DNA of 52,892 nucleotides from Thermomonas sp. (GTDB taxonomy: Bacteria; Pseudomonadota; Gammaproteobacteria; Xanthomonadales; Xanthomonadaceae). The stretch is taken from positions 9,851-62,742 of the forward strand of contig JAIMKJ010000001.1 of the NCBI GenBank assembly GCA_020692565.1, given 5' to 3'. The number at the start of each line of letters is the position of its first letter. Positions within the stretch are counted from its first letter, which is position 1. Shown one piece after another: positions 10,050 through 19,610 of the stretch. The position numbers and the translations under genes are program-made. The notes under the pieces were generated by a model. That model was not told where the DNA came from. It searched no databases and saw only the letters and a program-made list of their open reading frames with translations.

Positions 10050-10907
10050 TTACCGGTTTCGACGCAGCACCAACAGCCCGAACAACGTCGCGGTGAAGTA
10101 CATGCTCACCGAATACATCGCCGCCGGCAGCGCAAGCTGGAAATCGTTCAACACCGCCAGCGCGATGAAGATGGCCAGGGTCGAATTGTGGATGCCGATC
10201 TCGAAGGAAATGGCGGTCGCCATCGATTTGTCGAGACCCGTCGCGCGCGACAGGTAGTAGCCGGTCAGCAAACTGAGCACGTTGAACCCCACGACCACCG
10301 GGCCGATCACGGCGAAGCTGTCGGTCAGCGACGACCATTCCTTGGCGATCGCGCCAATCGCCACGACGGCCAGTACGACCGCGCTGAAGATCTTCATGGG
10401 CTTTTCGGCCCGCATCGCGAACGCCGGCTTCCAGCGATGCACGCCCATGCCGATCAACACCGGCACCAGCACGATGACGATCACCTCCATCACCTTGCCG
10501 AACTGCAGCGGCACCACCTGCCCGGTGTCCGCGAAATGCTGGATGGCCCAGTTGCTGATCAACGGCAACGTGACGATGGACAGCACGGTATTGATGGCGG
10601 TGAGCGAGATATTCATCGCCACATTGCCGCCGAAGAGGTGGCTGAACAGGTTCGCCGAAATCCCGCCGGGCGAAGCGGCCAGCAGCATCATGCCGACCGC
10701 GAACAGCGGCGGCACATCGAACGCCACGATCAACAGGAAGCACAGCGCCGGCAGCACGATCACCTGCAGCAGCAGCGCGACCGCCACCGCCTTGGGATGA
10801 TTGAACAGACGCGTGAAGTCCTGCATGGTCAACGACAGACCCAGGCCGAACATGACCAGGGCCAATGCCGCCACCAGAAGCTGCGTCACCAACGGCGAGC
10901 CGCTCAT
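10050..10907 (-). CDS. Bile acid:sodium symporter (BASS) family transporter
   Basis: 285 residues, strongly hydrophobic, with about nine to ten membrane segments from VTQLLVAALALVMFGLGLSL to the C-terminal YFTATLFGLLVL. Family signatures: MFGLGLSL, MMLLAASPGGISANLFSHL (core-domain crossover) and the second crossover FEIGIHNSTLAIFIAL. BASS proteins use Na+ to import organic anions; bacterial substrates include bile acids, pyruvate and other 2-oxo acids. Its start overlaps the upstream class II aldolase gene by four bases, so the two are cotranscribed and the cargo may be a hydroxy- or keto-acid handled by that enzyme (inference). Confidence 0.88.
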   Translation of the reverse strand: MSGSPLVTQLLVAALALVMFGLGLSLTMQDFTRLFNHPKAVAVALLLQVIVLPALCFLLIVAFDVPPLFAVGMMLLAASPGGISANLFSHLFGGNVAMNISLTAINTVLSIVTLPLISNWAIQHFADTGQVVPLQFGKVMEVIVIVLVPVLIGMGVHRWKPAFAMRAEKPMKIFSAVVLAVVAIGAIAKEWSSLTDSFAVIGPVVVGFNVLSLLTGYYLSRATGLDKSMATAISFEIGIHNSTLAIFIALAVLNDFQLALPAAMYSVSMYFTATLFGLLVLRRNR

Positions 10908-11689
10908 GACCGGTAGCCCGCATCGATGCGGCTCTCATCGAGACGGTCCAGCTTGCGCAGCAGCGACGGCCAGACGAACCCGCCGCCCATGCCGCCGGTC
11001 TGCACGCGCATCGCTTCCGCCACGCCCTGGACGATCCTCGGATCGACGGCGATCGTTTCGCCGCCGGCCTGCGCGTCGATCTGGATGCGACAGGCATTCT
11101 CGAAGGTATACATGGCGAGGAACGCGTCGGCGATGGTGCGGCCGACCACCAGCAGGCCGTGGTTGCGCAGCATCAGGAAATCGGCCTGGCCGAGGTCCGC
11201 CTGCAGGCGCGGTTTTTCGTCTTCGCGAAAAGCCACGCCCTCGTAGTCGTGATACGCCAACGACGCCAGAACGAACGTCGACTGCTGGCTGATCGGCAAT
11301 ACCCCGCACTTCTGCGCGCTGACCGCGACGCCCGCGCGGGTATGAGTGTGCAGCACGCAGCCTGCATCCGCGCGGGCCTCGTGCACAGCGCTGTGGATCA
11401 CGAAGCCCGCGGGATTCACCGGAAAATGCGAATCGATGACCTTGTTGCACGACTCGTCCACCTTCACCAGGCTGGACGCCGTGATCTCATCGAACATGAG
11501 GCCATAGGGATTGATCAGGAAATGATGCTGCCCTTCTCCCGACACCGACACCGGCAATCTGGCGCTGATATGGGTGAAGACGAGGTCGCTCCAACCGTAC
11601 AGCGCGACCAGCCGGTAGCAGGCGGCCAGATCGCAACGCAATTGCCATTCTTCGGCGTCGACGACGTCCTTGAGCGATGGAATGTGCAC
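10904..11689 (-). CDS. Class II aldolase/adducin family protein
   Basis: 261 residues from a GTG start at 11689 preceded by GGAGGA. The zinc-site pattern of the family is present: a His pair in CVLHTHTRAGVAV near residue 95 and a third His in LMLRNHGLLVVGRT near residue 175. The substrate-binding Ser/Asn region is seen in VFTHISARLP and FLINPYGLMFDEITASSLVKVD. Enzymes of this group cleave or decarboxylate phosphorylated or free sugar derivatives using Zn2+; several lack a known activity. The ATGA overlap with the downstream BASS transporter suggests an uptake-and-degradation pair. Confidence 0.88.
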   Translation of the reverse strand: MHIPSLKDVVDAEEWQLRCDLAACYRLVALYGWSDLVFTHISARLPVSVSGEGQHHFLINPYGLMFDEITASSLVKVDESCNKVIDSHFPVNPAGFVIHSAVHEARADAGCVLHTHTRAGVAVSAQKCGVLPISQQSTFVLASLAYHDYEGVAFREDEKPRLQADLGQADFLMLRNHGLLVVGRTIADAFLAMYTFENACRIQIDAQAGGETIAVDPRIVQGVAEAMRVQTGGMGGGFVWPSLLRKLDRLDESRIDAGYRS

Positions 11690-11787
11690 GTTTCCTCCAG
11701 CCTGTAGAACCGCACGAACACTGATTCGGTGCGGCGTACGGTACGACGAATGGCGATCGGCTGGAAGTGCGACGCCCCGCGCCCGGG

Positions 11788-12657
11788 TCAGGCCCGCAGG
11801 AAGGCCACCGCGAGCGGGTTGAATCGCGCGGCCTGCTCGAAATTCGACACATGCCCGGCGTTATCGAGAATTTCCAGCTGCGAGCCTGTCAGGATGCGGT
11901 GCATCTCCTGCCCGAGACGGAGCGGAATCGCCTTGTCTTCCCGACCCCAGACCAGCAGCGTCGGAACGTCCATCCCACCGAGCGTTCGAATCTCGTCGCT
12001 CAGGGTGTCGAAGAATTCGTTGCGCTGGATCTTCAGGCCGGCGTCGATGGTCTTCTCGATTTTCTGCGCGCGGGTCACGCTCTCGAAATACGGCTCGGTG
12101 ACCAGCGTCTTGTCGTGGAGAAAGACATCCTTCAGCGCGGTTTTGCGGAACGCATCGGTATTCAGGCCCAGGAAAAACTCGCCGATCATCGGCAGGTTGA
12201 AGAATTTCGCCATCGCCGGCAGCGGATTCGGCAGGCCTGCGGCCGATACCAGCACCAGTTTTTCGACGCGATGGCGGTGTTGCACGCAGAACTTGATCGC
12301 GGTGCCGGCCCCCATGGATTGGCCGACGAACGATGCCCGCTCGATGCCCAGGGCTTCCATGAACAACCGCACCTGCTCGGCGTACTGCGGATAGCCGAAA
12401 TCCAGCGGTTCGCGCGCGCTGTAGCCGCAGCCCCACAGATCGAGCGCATACACCTTGAAGTGCTGCGCCAGCGCATCGATGTTCTCGGCCCAGAGATACG
12501 AGTCGTAGAAGAAGCCGTGCAGCAGGATGAGCGGCTGGCCCTCGCCTTTCTCGATGTAATGGGTCTTGCGCCCGCCCAGATCGACGAATGTTCCCTGTGC
12601 GTGCTTGCCGGCCCACAGATCGAGCGGCTGGCTGTTCCAGCGAACAGAATTCGACAT
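11788..12657 (-). CDS. Alpha/beta hydrolase, MhpC/epoxide hydrolase-like
   Basis: 289 residues from the ATG at 12657 (SD GGGAAGAAG). The open frame continues upstream, but that part is antisense or out of frame to the PLP gene. Motifs: LILLHGFFYDSYLWAENI (oxyanion hole), ALDLWGCGYSARE, nucleophile elbow FVGQSMGAG with Ser near residue 113, LLVWGREDKAIPL with the acid Asp, and DNAGHVSNFEQAARFN with the catalytic His. This is a cytoplasmic C-C or ester hydrolase of the HGXG group. It lies in a minus-strand run between the PLP enzyme and the aldolase-transporter pair, which hints at a common catabolic role. Confidence 0.87.
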   Translation of the reverse strand: MSNSVRWNSQPLDLWAGKHAQGTFVDLGGRKTHYIEKGEGQPLILLHGFFYDSYLWAENIDALAQHFKVYALDLWGCGYSAREPLDFGYPQYAEQVRLFMEALGIERASFVGQSMGAGTAIKFCVQHRHRVEKLVLVSAAGLPNPLPAMAKFFNLPMIGEFFLGLNTDAFRKTALKDVFLHDKTLVTEPYFESVTRAQKIEKTIDAGLKIQRNEFFDTLSDEIRTLGGMDVPTLLVWGREDKAIPLRLGQEMHRILTGSQLEILDNAGHVSNFEQAARFNPLAVAFLRA

Positions 12658-12776
12658 GATCTTCTTCCCTGATTCGATGACCGATTGCTGATATTGATGG
12701 GCGGGACGGCGTTCCACCCCGGCGCTATCCGCCGCAGACACTACACCAGGACCTTGGGGCCTGGCTACCGGCTCGC

Positions 12777-14027
12777 CTACAGCAGGTGTCGCAAGGCCGG
12801 CAGGTATTTTTCGGCCGAACCGGTATTCACCGCGACCACCCGCTCGCCGCGCCGCAGCAACCCGCGATCGAGCAATTGCGGAATCGCCGCCAGACATGCT
12901 GCGCCTTCGGGCGAGATCCACCAGCGTTTGTCGTGCCACACGCGCTGCAGCTCGGCGGCGGTATCGGCTTCGCTGACCGCGATCGCCGCACCGCCGCTCT
13001 CGCGGATGATCTGCAGCACCTTGAAGTGGCCGACGCCGCCGGGCACGTTCAGGCCGAAACCGAGCGTATTGCCGGCAACGACGACGGTCGTGTCGTCGGC
13101 GCCCGCATCGAACGCATTCACCAGCGGCGGCGTGACCTCGCTCTGCACGCAGAGCATGCGCGGGCGGCGGCGGTCGATCAGGCCCAGCGCTTCCAGTTCG
13201 TCCCACGCCTTCCACATGCCGAGCACGCCGGTGCCGCCGCCGGTGGGATAGATCACCGCATCGGGCAGCAACCAGCGCGTCTCGCCGGGCATGGGCTCGG
13301 CCAGCTCCAGACCCAGCGATTTCTTGCCTTCGATGCGCCAGCCCGGCTCCTGGAACGTGGCGACCGAGAAATAACCCTGCGGAATGTAGTGTTCCTTGAG
13401 ATAGGCGCCGGCCTCGCGGATGGTCGGGCCGATCAGTTCGAGCTTGACGCGGTCCGGATAGCGCTTGGCCGCAGCGGCGACGTTGCCGAGGATCGGCATC
13501 GGCGTGTCGTCGGGCATCGCCACCACCACCGACAGATCGCCGGCCAGTGCGTAGCGGGTCAATGAATCGCCGGCATTGCCCTGGGTTGGCACCGCCAGCT
13601 TCGTCAGGCCGAGCCGGCGCGCCTGCGCGGCCACCATCGCCATGCCGCGATCCTTGAAACTCCGGGTCGGGTTGGCGCCGTAGCCGGGGTGCGCCTTGCC
13701 CTCTTCCTTCACCTGCAGCGCGAGCCCGGCCGCTTGCGCGAGCGGATGGTCGCGATAATCGAGCAGCGGGGTATGGCCTTCGCCGAGCGCGACGATATGC
13801 CGCGCATCTTCGGGATCGGCGATGTCCAGCGCCATCAGCGCGCCGAAGCGCCACAGGTCGCGGCGATGCGGGGCGTACCAGGCGGCAGCGGGCTTTTCGC
13901 GGGCGAGACGTTCGATATCCAGCACCATTTCGACCGGGCGGCCGTCGGCGGGATCGAGGTTCATCGGCACGTCGGCGTCGTACTCGATCCCGGAAGCGAT
14001 GCCACGGAGACAGCGGACGTAGGACAT
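12777..14027 (-). CDS. Threonine synthase-like PLP-dependent enzyme
   Basis: 416 residues from the ATG at 14027; a TTG at 14048 is the other option. It is a fold-type II PLP enzyme: [25 protein letters not shown] (PLP Lys near residue 130), [16 protein letters not shown] (substrate loop) and the phosphate-cradle Gly run [16 protein letters not shown]. Compared with ThrC of the main pathway it resembles the shorter, ThrC-like enzymes found apart from thrA/thrB, so a role in threonine synthesis is uncertain; threonine or serine dehydratase-like or diaminopropionate-type chemistry is possible. It is first in the minus-strand cluster and divergent from endonuclease V with 100 bp between the starts. 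Confidence 0.82.
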   Translation of the reverse strand: MSYVRCLRGIASGIEYDADVPMNLDPADGRPVEMVLDIERLAREKPAAAWYAPHRRDLWRFGALMALDIADPEDARHIVALGEGHTPLLDYRDHPLAQAAGLALQVKEEGKAHPGYGANPTRSFKDRGMAMVAAQARRLGLTKLAVPTQGNAGDSLTRYALAGDLSVVVAMPDDTPMPILGNVAAAAKRYPDRVKLELIGPTIREAGAYLKEHYIPQGYFSVATFQEPGWRIEGKKSLGLELAEPMPGETRWLLPDAVIYPTGGGTGVLGMWKAWDELEALGLIDRRRPRMLCVQSEVTPPLVNAFDAGADDTTVVVAGNTLGFGLNVPGGVGHFKVLQIIRESGGAAIAVSEADTAAELQRVWHDKRWWISPEGAACLAAIPQLLDRGLLRRGERVVAVNTGSAEKYLPALRHLL

Positions 14028-14127
14028 GCAGGACACCGTTGAAAGCAATGCGCGGATCTTAACGGACCGATGCCATCGCGGGCGCCGATGCTATCGCCGC
14101 CGCGACAAGGGCGGCAGAATCGAAGTC

Positions 14128-14859
14128 ATGGACCATTCCGCAATACCGCGCCGCACATCGGGCGCCGCATCCACGGCCTTGCCCGCATTCGAGGGCTGGG
14201 ACGGCAGCATCGCCGGCGCGCGAGCACTGCAGGCACAGCTGGCGGCCCGGGTGTCGCCGGAAGACGACTTCGCCTCGCCGCCGCGCCTGATCGCCGGCTT
14301 CGACGTGGGTTTCGAGGACGGCGGCGAAACCACCCGCGCCGCAGCGGTGCTGCTGGACGCCGATAGCGACGCAGTGCTGCACGCGCGGATCGCCCGGGTG
14401 CCCACGTCGATGCCCTATGTACCCGGGCTGCTGTCGTTCCGCGAACTGCCCGCGCTGCTGGCGGTGCTGGCCGAGCTGCCGCACACGCCGGATCTGGTGT
14501 TCGTCGACGGCCAGGGCATCGCCCATCCGCGCCGGCTGGGAATCGCCGCGCATTTCGGCGTGGTCACCGGCCTGCCCTGCATCGGCGTAGCGAAGAAAAT
14601 CCTGGTGGGCGCCGCGGACGCCGAATTGCCCGGTCTGCGCGGCGCGCGGGTGCCGCTGCGGCATCGCGGCGAGCAGGTGGGCTGGCTGTTGCGCAGCAAG
14701 CTGCGCTGCCTGCCGCTGGTGGTCTCGCCCGGCCACCGCGTTTCGATGGACACGGCGGTGGAGATGACGATGCGCCACGTCGGCCGTTACCGCCTGCCGG
14801 AACCCACGCGCCAAGCCGATGCGCTGGCTTCGCGGCGTCGCGGCGCGCCGATTCCCTGA
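14128..14859 (+). CDS. nfi: Endonuclease V
   Basis: 243 residues from the ATG at 14128. Endonuclease V cuts DNA 3' of deaminated bases such as hypoxanthine. Family residues are visible: LIAGFDVGF with the first catalytic Asp, the loop [15 protein letters not shown] (wedge residues near the lesion and the Glu ligand), [21 protein letters not shown] with the second Asp, GVAKKIL, and a late metal ligand in [19 protein letters not shown] -10-like box eight bases before the start codon, with no SD sequence, suggests a leaderless message. It is divergent from the threonine synthase-like gene. Confidence 0.94.
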   Translation: MDHSAIPRRTSGAASTALPAFEGWDGSIAGARALQAQLAARVSPEDDFASPPRLIAGFDVGFEDGGETTRAAAVLLDADSDAVLHARIARVPTSMPYVPGLLSFRELPALLAVLAELPHTPDLVFVDGQGIAHPRRLGIAAHFGVVTGLPCIGVAKKILVGAADAELPGLRGARVPLRHRGEQVGWLLRSKLRCLPLVVSPGHRVSMDTAVEMTMRHVGRYRLPEPTRQADALASRRRGAPIP

Positions 14860-14963
14860 TCGACGCAATGGCGGAGCGCGGAATGGATCGCGCTCCGGTC
14901 CGCCATCATGCTGTCGCGAAGCTGCGGCATCCTGCGGCGTCCACGACCGCTCCAGGAGCCTGC

Positions 14964-16058
14964 ATGCGTTTCCTCGTCCCGATCGCTGCCCTTCCGCTCG
15001 GCTTCGCGCTGGTCATGGCAGGATGCGCCTCCACGCCCATCCCGCAGGAACCCGCACCGATGACTTCGACCAAAGCCCTTGTCATCGGCCATCGCGGCGC
15101 GAGCGCGCTGCGGCCGGAACACACGCTGGCGGCGTACGCGAAGGCGATCGAGGACGGCGCGGATGTGATCGAGCCGGACCTGGTGAGCACCCGCGACGGC
15201 GTGCTGGTGGCGCGACACGAGAACGAGATTTCCGGCACCACCGATGTCGCGCAGCGCCCGGAATTCGCATCGCGCAAAGCCACGAAAACCATCGATGGCG
15301 AGCGGGTCGCGGGCTGGTTCACTGAAGACTTCACTTTGGCAGAGCTGAAAACCCTGCGCGCCCGCGAGCGCCTGCCGGAGCTGCGCTCGACCGCGTTCGA
15401 TGGTCAATACGGGATCGCGACGCTCGACGAGATCATCGTGCTCGCCGCCGAGGCGTCAGCGAAACAGGGGCGGCTGATCGGGCTGACCCCCGAGATCAAG
15501 CATCCGACCCATTTCGCCGCGCTCGGCCTGCCGATGGAAGCCAAGCTGCTCGCGGCCCTGCGCGCGCATCCGCATACGCGTACGGCGCCGGTGATCATCC
15601 AATCCTTCGAGACCGCCAACCTGCGCGAGCTGCGCCGCACCATCGCTCGCGATTCCAACATCTCCCTGCTGCAACTGCTGGGTGGCAAGAACGGGCGCCC
15701 CTACGACACGGTCCATGCCGGCAAGCCGATGAACTACGGCTCGATGATGACCGCCGGGGGGCTACGCGAGATCGCGACCTATGCAGATGCCATCGGCCCT
15801 GCGTATCGCGACCTGGATCCGGCCCAAGGTCGCAGTCGTCTGGTCGATGAGGCGCATGCGGCAGGATTGCGCGTGATCGTCTATACCTTCCGGCCGGAGA
15901 ATCATTTTCTGGAAGGCGACTATCGCGGCGACGGCGGCCCCACCGCCCGCCACGATGCGGGATCGATACGCCAGATCCGTGCCTACCTTGGATTGGGCAT
16001 CGATGCGTTCTTCACCGACGACCCGGCGCTGGGGCGACGTGCGGTGGATGGCGACTGA
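14964..16058 (+). CDS. glpQ: Glycerophosphodiester phosphodiesterase, predicted lipoprotein
   Basis: 364 residues from the ATG at 14964, preceded by CAGGAG. Signal sequence with a lipobox ending VMAGC near residue 18, so the mature protein should be a periplasmic lipoprotein. The GDPD barrel follows: VIGHRGASALRPEHTLAAY (catalytic His and Arg-Pro-Glu), DVIEPDLVSTRDGVLVARHEN (Glu/Asp metal ligands and second catalytic His), LTPEIKHPTHF and VIIQSFE. The length and the insertion after the second His fit the periplasmic GlpQ group, which hydrolyses glycerophosphodiesters to glycerol-3-phosphate. It ends nine bases before the convergent ABM gene. Confidence 0.9.
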   Translation: MRFLVPIAALPLGFALVMAGCASTPIPQEPAPMTSTKALVIGHRGASALRPEHTLAAYAKAIEDGADVIEPDLVSTRDGVLVARHENEISGTTDVAQRPEFASRKATKTIDGERVAGWFTEDFTLAELKTLRARERLPELRSTAFDGQYGIATLDEIIVLAAEASAKQGRLIGLTPEIKHPTHFAALGLPMEAKLLAALRAHPHTRTAPVIIQSFETANLRELRRTIARDSNISLLQLLGGKNGRPYDTVHAGKPMNYGSMMTAGGLREIATYADAIGPAYRDLDPAQGRSRLVDEAHAAGLRVIVYTFRPENHFLEGDYRGDGGPTARHDAGSIRQIRAYLGLGIDAFFTDDPALGRRAVDGD

Positions 16059-16067
16059 GCGCGTCGC

Positions 16068-16460
16068 CTACAAGCCCAGTCCATGCCCGCCGACGGGCGC
16101 CGTCACGACATGGCTGTCGAAGCCCGCGATGACCGGCCGCGCACGTGCGATCGCATCCTTCACCTGCGGCAAAGCCAGCGAAGCCTTGTGGCTCAACTCG
16201 CTGTCCCAGACCTCGGTGATCCAGATCGCATCGGCATCCGCCGGGTCGCTGGCGACGATATAGCTCAGACATCCCGGCATCGCATGGATGCCGTCGAGCA
16301 GGATCGCGATCAAGGCGTCGCGCTGGTTGGGTTTCGCTTTCATCTTGCCGATCAAACCGTACATCGATCTTTCTCCGTTCAAAGTCGGGCAGCCGGACAG
16401 GCCGATGACGAGCATCCCCGCGCCGGCTGACACCAGGAATTCACGGCGAGTCGCTGTCAT
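16068..16460 (-). CDS. Antibiotic biosynthesis monooxygenase (ABM) domain protein with Tat-type signal
   Basis: 130 residues from the ATG at 16460, one base after the GFA stop. The N-terminus TRREFLVSAGAGMLVIGLSGC combines a twin-Arg motif with a lipobox, predicting Tat export and lipidation. From MYGLIGKMKAKPNQRDAL onward it is a ferredoxin-fold ABM domain (PGCLSYIVASDPADADAIW, TEVWDSELSHKASL). A second start is possible: the internal ATG at 16364 has GGAGAAA eight bases upstream and would yield a 98-residue cytosolic protein. The longer form is favoured by the coherent signal peptide. ABM proteins include quinol oxidases and heme-degrading enzymes; none can be assigned here. Confidence 0.78.
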   Translation of the reverse strand: MTATRREFLVSAGAGMLVIGLSGCPTLNGERSMYGLIGKMKAKPNQRDALIAILLDGIHAMPGCLSYIVASDPADADAIWITEVWDSELSHKASLALPQVKDAIARARPVIAGFDSHVVTAPVGGHGLGL

Positions 16461-16461
16461 C

Positions 16462-16890
16462 TCAGGGCATCGGCGGATAAGTTTCAAACTTTGCGGTGGC
16501 GTCGCTCATGCTGTCCCAAGGCGCCGCATGCGCGGTGAAGATCTCCGCCTGCGGACGGTAAGCAGAGGTGTCGTCCAGCGATCCCGCGCGGATGCCGATC
16601 ATGTCATCGCGCACCGAAGGCAGGCCGAACAGCTGGGAACCGCAGTTCGGGCAGAATCCGCGCCGGATCGGCTGGCCGCTGCCGCCGATGCTTTCGAAGA
16701 ACTTCGCATCGCCGGCGATGGTCACCGCCTGCAGCGGGAAGAACAGCGTGGGCGCGTACGCACTGCCCGATGCTTTCTGGCAATCGCGGCAATGGCAGTT
16801 GCCCTCGATGATCGGGGCTGCGCTGGATGCATAGCGCACGGCGCCGCAGAGGCAACCGCCGCAGAGAGCTGGAATGGCTTCGCTGGTCAT
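16462..16890 (-). CDS. GFA family protein (CENP-V/GFA domain)
   Basis: 142 residues with the full zinc-binding set of the GFA (glutathione-dependent formaldehyde-activating enzyme-like) fold: GGCLCGAVRY, GNCHCRDCQKASGSAY, then RGFCPNCGSQLFGL. Most family members have no proven formaldehyde activity, so only a zinc-binding, possibly thiol-adduct-related role can be stated. It lies in tandem with the ABM gene one base downstream and is probably cotranscribed with it. The start ATG at 16890 has only a weak SD sequence. Confidence 0.88.
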   Translation of the reverse strand: MTSEAIPALCGGCLCGAVRYASSAAPIIEGNCHCRDCQKASGSAYAPTLFFPLQAVTIAGDAKFFESIGGSGQPIRRGFCPNCGSQLFGLPSVRDDMIGIRAGSLDDTSAYRPQAEIFTAHAAPWDSMSDATAKFETYPPMP

Positions 16891-16978
16891 GATCGATGTC
16901 CGATGTCGTGAAGCCGCATTGTGGATGTCAGCTACTGACAGGAACTGTCAGCAGACTGCGCCGCCGTCGATGCGTCCA

Positions 16979-17227
16979 TCACGCAGTTGCCGAGCAACCA
17001 GCGGCCTTGCGGACGGGCTCGGAGGACGACGGATATTTCGACAGCAGATGCGCGGGGCGAATCGGACGCGGGCTGAAACCACCGCTGCAGTTCGGGCATC
17101 GACCATGCAGCACCGATCCGGCGCAGGATACGCAGAAGGTGCACTCGAAGCTGCAGATCACCGCTTCGGTCGAATCCGGCGGCAGGGGTTTGTCGCAGCA
17201 TTCGCAGTTGGGACGGAGCTGGAGCAT
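16979..17227 (-). CDS. DUF1272 zinc-ribbon-like protein
   Basis: 82 residues. The sequence begins MLQLRPNCECCDKPLPP and continues with ICSFECTFCVSCA, LHGRCPNCSGGF and PRPIRP, the signature of DUF1272: eight Cys arranged in CxxC pairs that would bind zinc. Function is unknown. It precedes the GFA gene on the same strand by 88 bp, and may share its promoter. The C-terminal 20 residues (after RPAH) are not conserved. Confidence 0.88.
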   Translation of the reverse strand: MLQLRPNCECCDKPLPPDSTEAVICSFECTFCVSCAGSVLHGRCPNCSGGFSPRPIRPAHLLSKYPSSSEPVRKAAGCSATA

Positions 17228-17257
17228 GAGCGGTCTCCATCATGGTTGCAGGAAGTC

Positions 17258-17351
17258 GTCATCCCGGGCGTAATGAGGGACCTGTTTCCAAAGAGATGCA
17301 TCTCGCGAAACACCGGCCGGACAGCAGGTCCCTCGCTGCGCTCGGGATGAC
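17258..17351. repeat. Inverted-repeat element with 27-bp ends
   Basis: The left end GTCATCCCGGGCGTAATGAG... (17258-17284) and the right end (17325-17351) are inverted copies of each other with four mismatches in 27. A 40-bp middle separates them. The right end reads, on the minus strand, as the GTCATCCCGAGCGCAGCGAG type word that recurs in intergenic regions of many bacteria. The last 11 bases are echoed just downstream (GCTCGGGATGA near 17356). No transposase is present. Confidence 0.75.
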
Positions 17352-17580
17352 AGCGCTCGGGATGAGAGCCTTATTGTCTGGGACCGCCAGCTCACATCGT
17401 GGTCAAACGGAATGGATCACAACAAAAAGAACCGGAAAACCCCATCCCTGAGGCCTCCCGGCATGCGACCCCACCGGCGAGCGGTGCCGCGGATGCGGAC
17501 CGGACTTGGGGATCCGATCCGCCGACATGCCATCCATGACATGTCGTGTTCTTTGAATCGATACGAACGCGAAGTGCGTC

Positions 17581-17622
17581 GGGGGCGGGCCGTCCGCTGA
17601 CGAGGCCATCCGGCCCGCCCCC
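17581..17622. terminator. GC-rich hairpin after recA
   Basis: A perfect 12-bp stem (GGGGGCGGGCCG with its complement) and an 18-base loop, six bases after the recA stop on the minus strand. It has no T-tract, so it may act as a 3'-end stabiliser or a weak terminator. Confidence 0.55.
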
Positions 17623-17628
17623 GCTGCA

Positions 17629-18666
<1,038 letters not shown>

Positions 18667-18861
18667 CGTGGAATCCTCGTCAGTGAATGCGGTAAGAAAG
18701 AGTGTTGGAAGCCGGGAGTGGCTGCAGATTAGGGATGACCCGTCGCAAAACCTGCGACACCCGGAAATTTAATGGCGTACCGTCTGGCGGGTTATCGGGA
18801 AACACCGCGGACGACCGTAGGAAAACTCCGCATCGCTGAATGGCCTCGCGACGCGTCGCAT

Positions 18862-19506
18862 TCACCGGTTCGGCCGCACCAGGCCGCAGTACAGCCCTTC
18901 GATCGCGAAATCCTGGTCGGGCATCACGTCGATCGGCGAGTAGCTGGGGTTGCGCGGCAGCAGGCGGATGCGGTCCTTGCCGATCTTCAGCAGCTTGACG
19001 GTGATCTCATCGTCGATGCGGGCGACCACGATCTGTCCGGAACGCGCTTCGCTGGTGCGGTAGACGCCGATCAGGTCGCCTTCGAAGATGCCTTCGTCGA
19101 TCATCGAATCGCCCTGCACTTTCAGCAGGTAATTCGGCGCGGGGGAGAACAGCGCGCGGTCGAGAAGAATGTAGTCGTCGGAGCGCAGGTCGGCGCCGAT
19201 CGGCAGGCCTGCGGCGACCCGCCCCAGCAGCGGCAGGCGCAGTACGTCGTCCGACAGGGCAGACATTGGCGGCAGGTCGAGCGCGTCGTTCGCAGCTTCG
19301 TGCACCAACCGGATGCCGCGCGCCTGCCCCGGCACGCGGCGGATGTAGCCGGCCTGCTCGAGCGCTTCGATGTGGTACTGGGCGGCGCGGACACCCTTGA
19401 AGCCCATGGCGTGGGCGATCTCGGTCTGCGAGGGCGGCACGCCGTCGGCGGCGATGCGTTCGGAGATGAGGGCGAGAATGGCTTGTTGGGTTTCGGTCAG
19501 GTCCAT
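18862..19506 (-). CDS. lexA: SOS repressor LexA
   Basis: 214 residues. Winged HTH at the N-terminus (LTETQQAILALISERIAADG, PSQTEIAHAMGFKGVRAAQYH), an Ala-Gly self-cleavage site in GRVAAGLPIGA near residue 93, and the Ser-Lys dyad in KVQGDSM (Ser near 130) and DDEITVKLLKIG (Lys near 168). It closely follows the Xanthomonas LexA pattern ending in EGLYCGLVRPNR. A perfect LexA box begins two bases upstream of the ATG, implying autoregulation and leaving no room for an SD sequence. pncC lies upstream and recA downstream on the same strand. Confidence 0.98.
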   Translation of the reverse strand: MDLTETQQAILALISERIAADGVPPSQTEIAHAMGFKGVRAAQYHIEALEQAGYIRRVPGQARGIRLVHEAANDALDLPPMSALSDDVLRLPLLGRVAAGLPIGADLRSDDYILLDRALFSPAPNYLLKVQGDSMIDEGIFEGDLIGVYRTSEARSGQIVVARIDDEITVKLLKIGKDRIRLLPRNPSYSPIDVMPDQDFAIEGLYCGLVRPNR

Positions 19507-19508
19507 GC

Positions 19509-19527
19509 TTAGTAGTATTACTACTAA
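19509..19527 (-). promoter_or_regulatory. LexA-binding SOS box of lexA
   Basis: A 19-bp palindrome, TTAGTAGTAATACTACTAA when read on the minus strand. It is identical to the SOS box reported for Xanthomonas lexA and differs from the E. coli CTGT-N8-ACAG type. It ends two bases before the lexA start codon. Confidence 0.95.
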
Positions 19528-19610
19528 CGCATCGCCCCGTCAACGATCAGAAACGCTTGATTGATCTGCCCTCGCATCCAGAGGGCACGAAACCGCCACG
19601 ATATGTCCGG

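Larger units (their letters stand above)
17228..17628. other. 401-bp intergenic region between DUF1272 and recA
   Basis: It holds a 94-bp inverted-repeat element (17258-17351) and the GC-rich hairpin next to the recA stop (17581-17622). No frame in it (for example 17412-17600 plus, or the reverse frame ending at 17403) resembles a protein. recX, which follows recA in many xanthomonads, is not here. Confidence 0.6.

Noticed and set aside
12658..13854. N-terminal extension of the hydrolase frame, 688 codons in total, suggesting a fusion
   Set aside because: The extension overlaps the PLP gene in a different frame on the same strand. The hydrolase ATG at 12657 has a good SD and the fold begins there.
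16462..16890. Assignment of the GFA protein as a formaldehyde detoxification enzyme
   Set aside because: Most GFA-domain proteins have not been shown to act on formaldehyde, and no adhC/frmA or frmB genes are nearby.
17412..17600. A 62-codon plus frame between DUF1272 and recA
   Set aside because: No SD, no similarity and it runs into the hairpin after recA.
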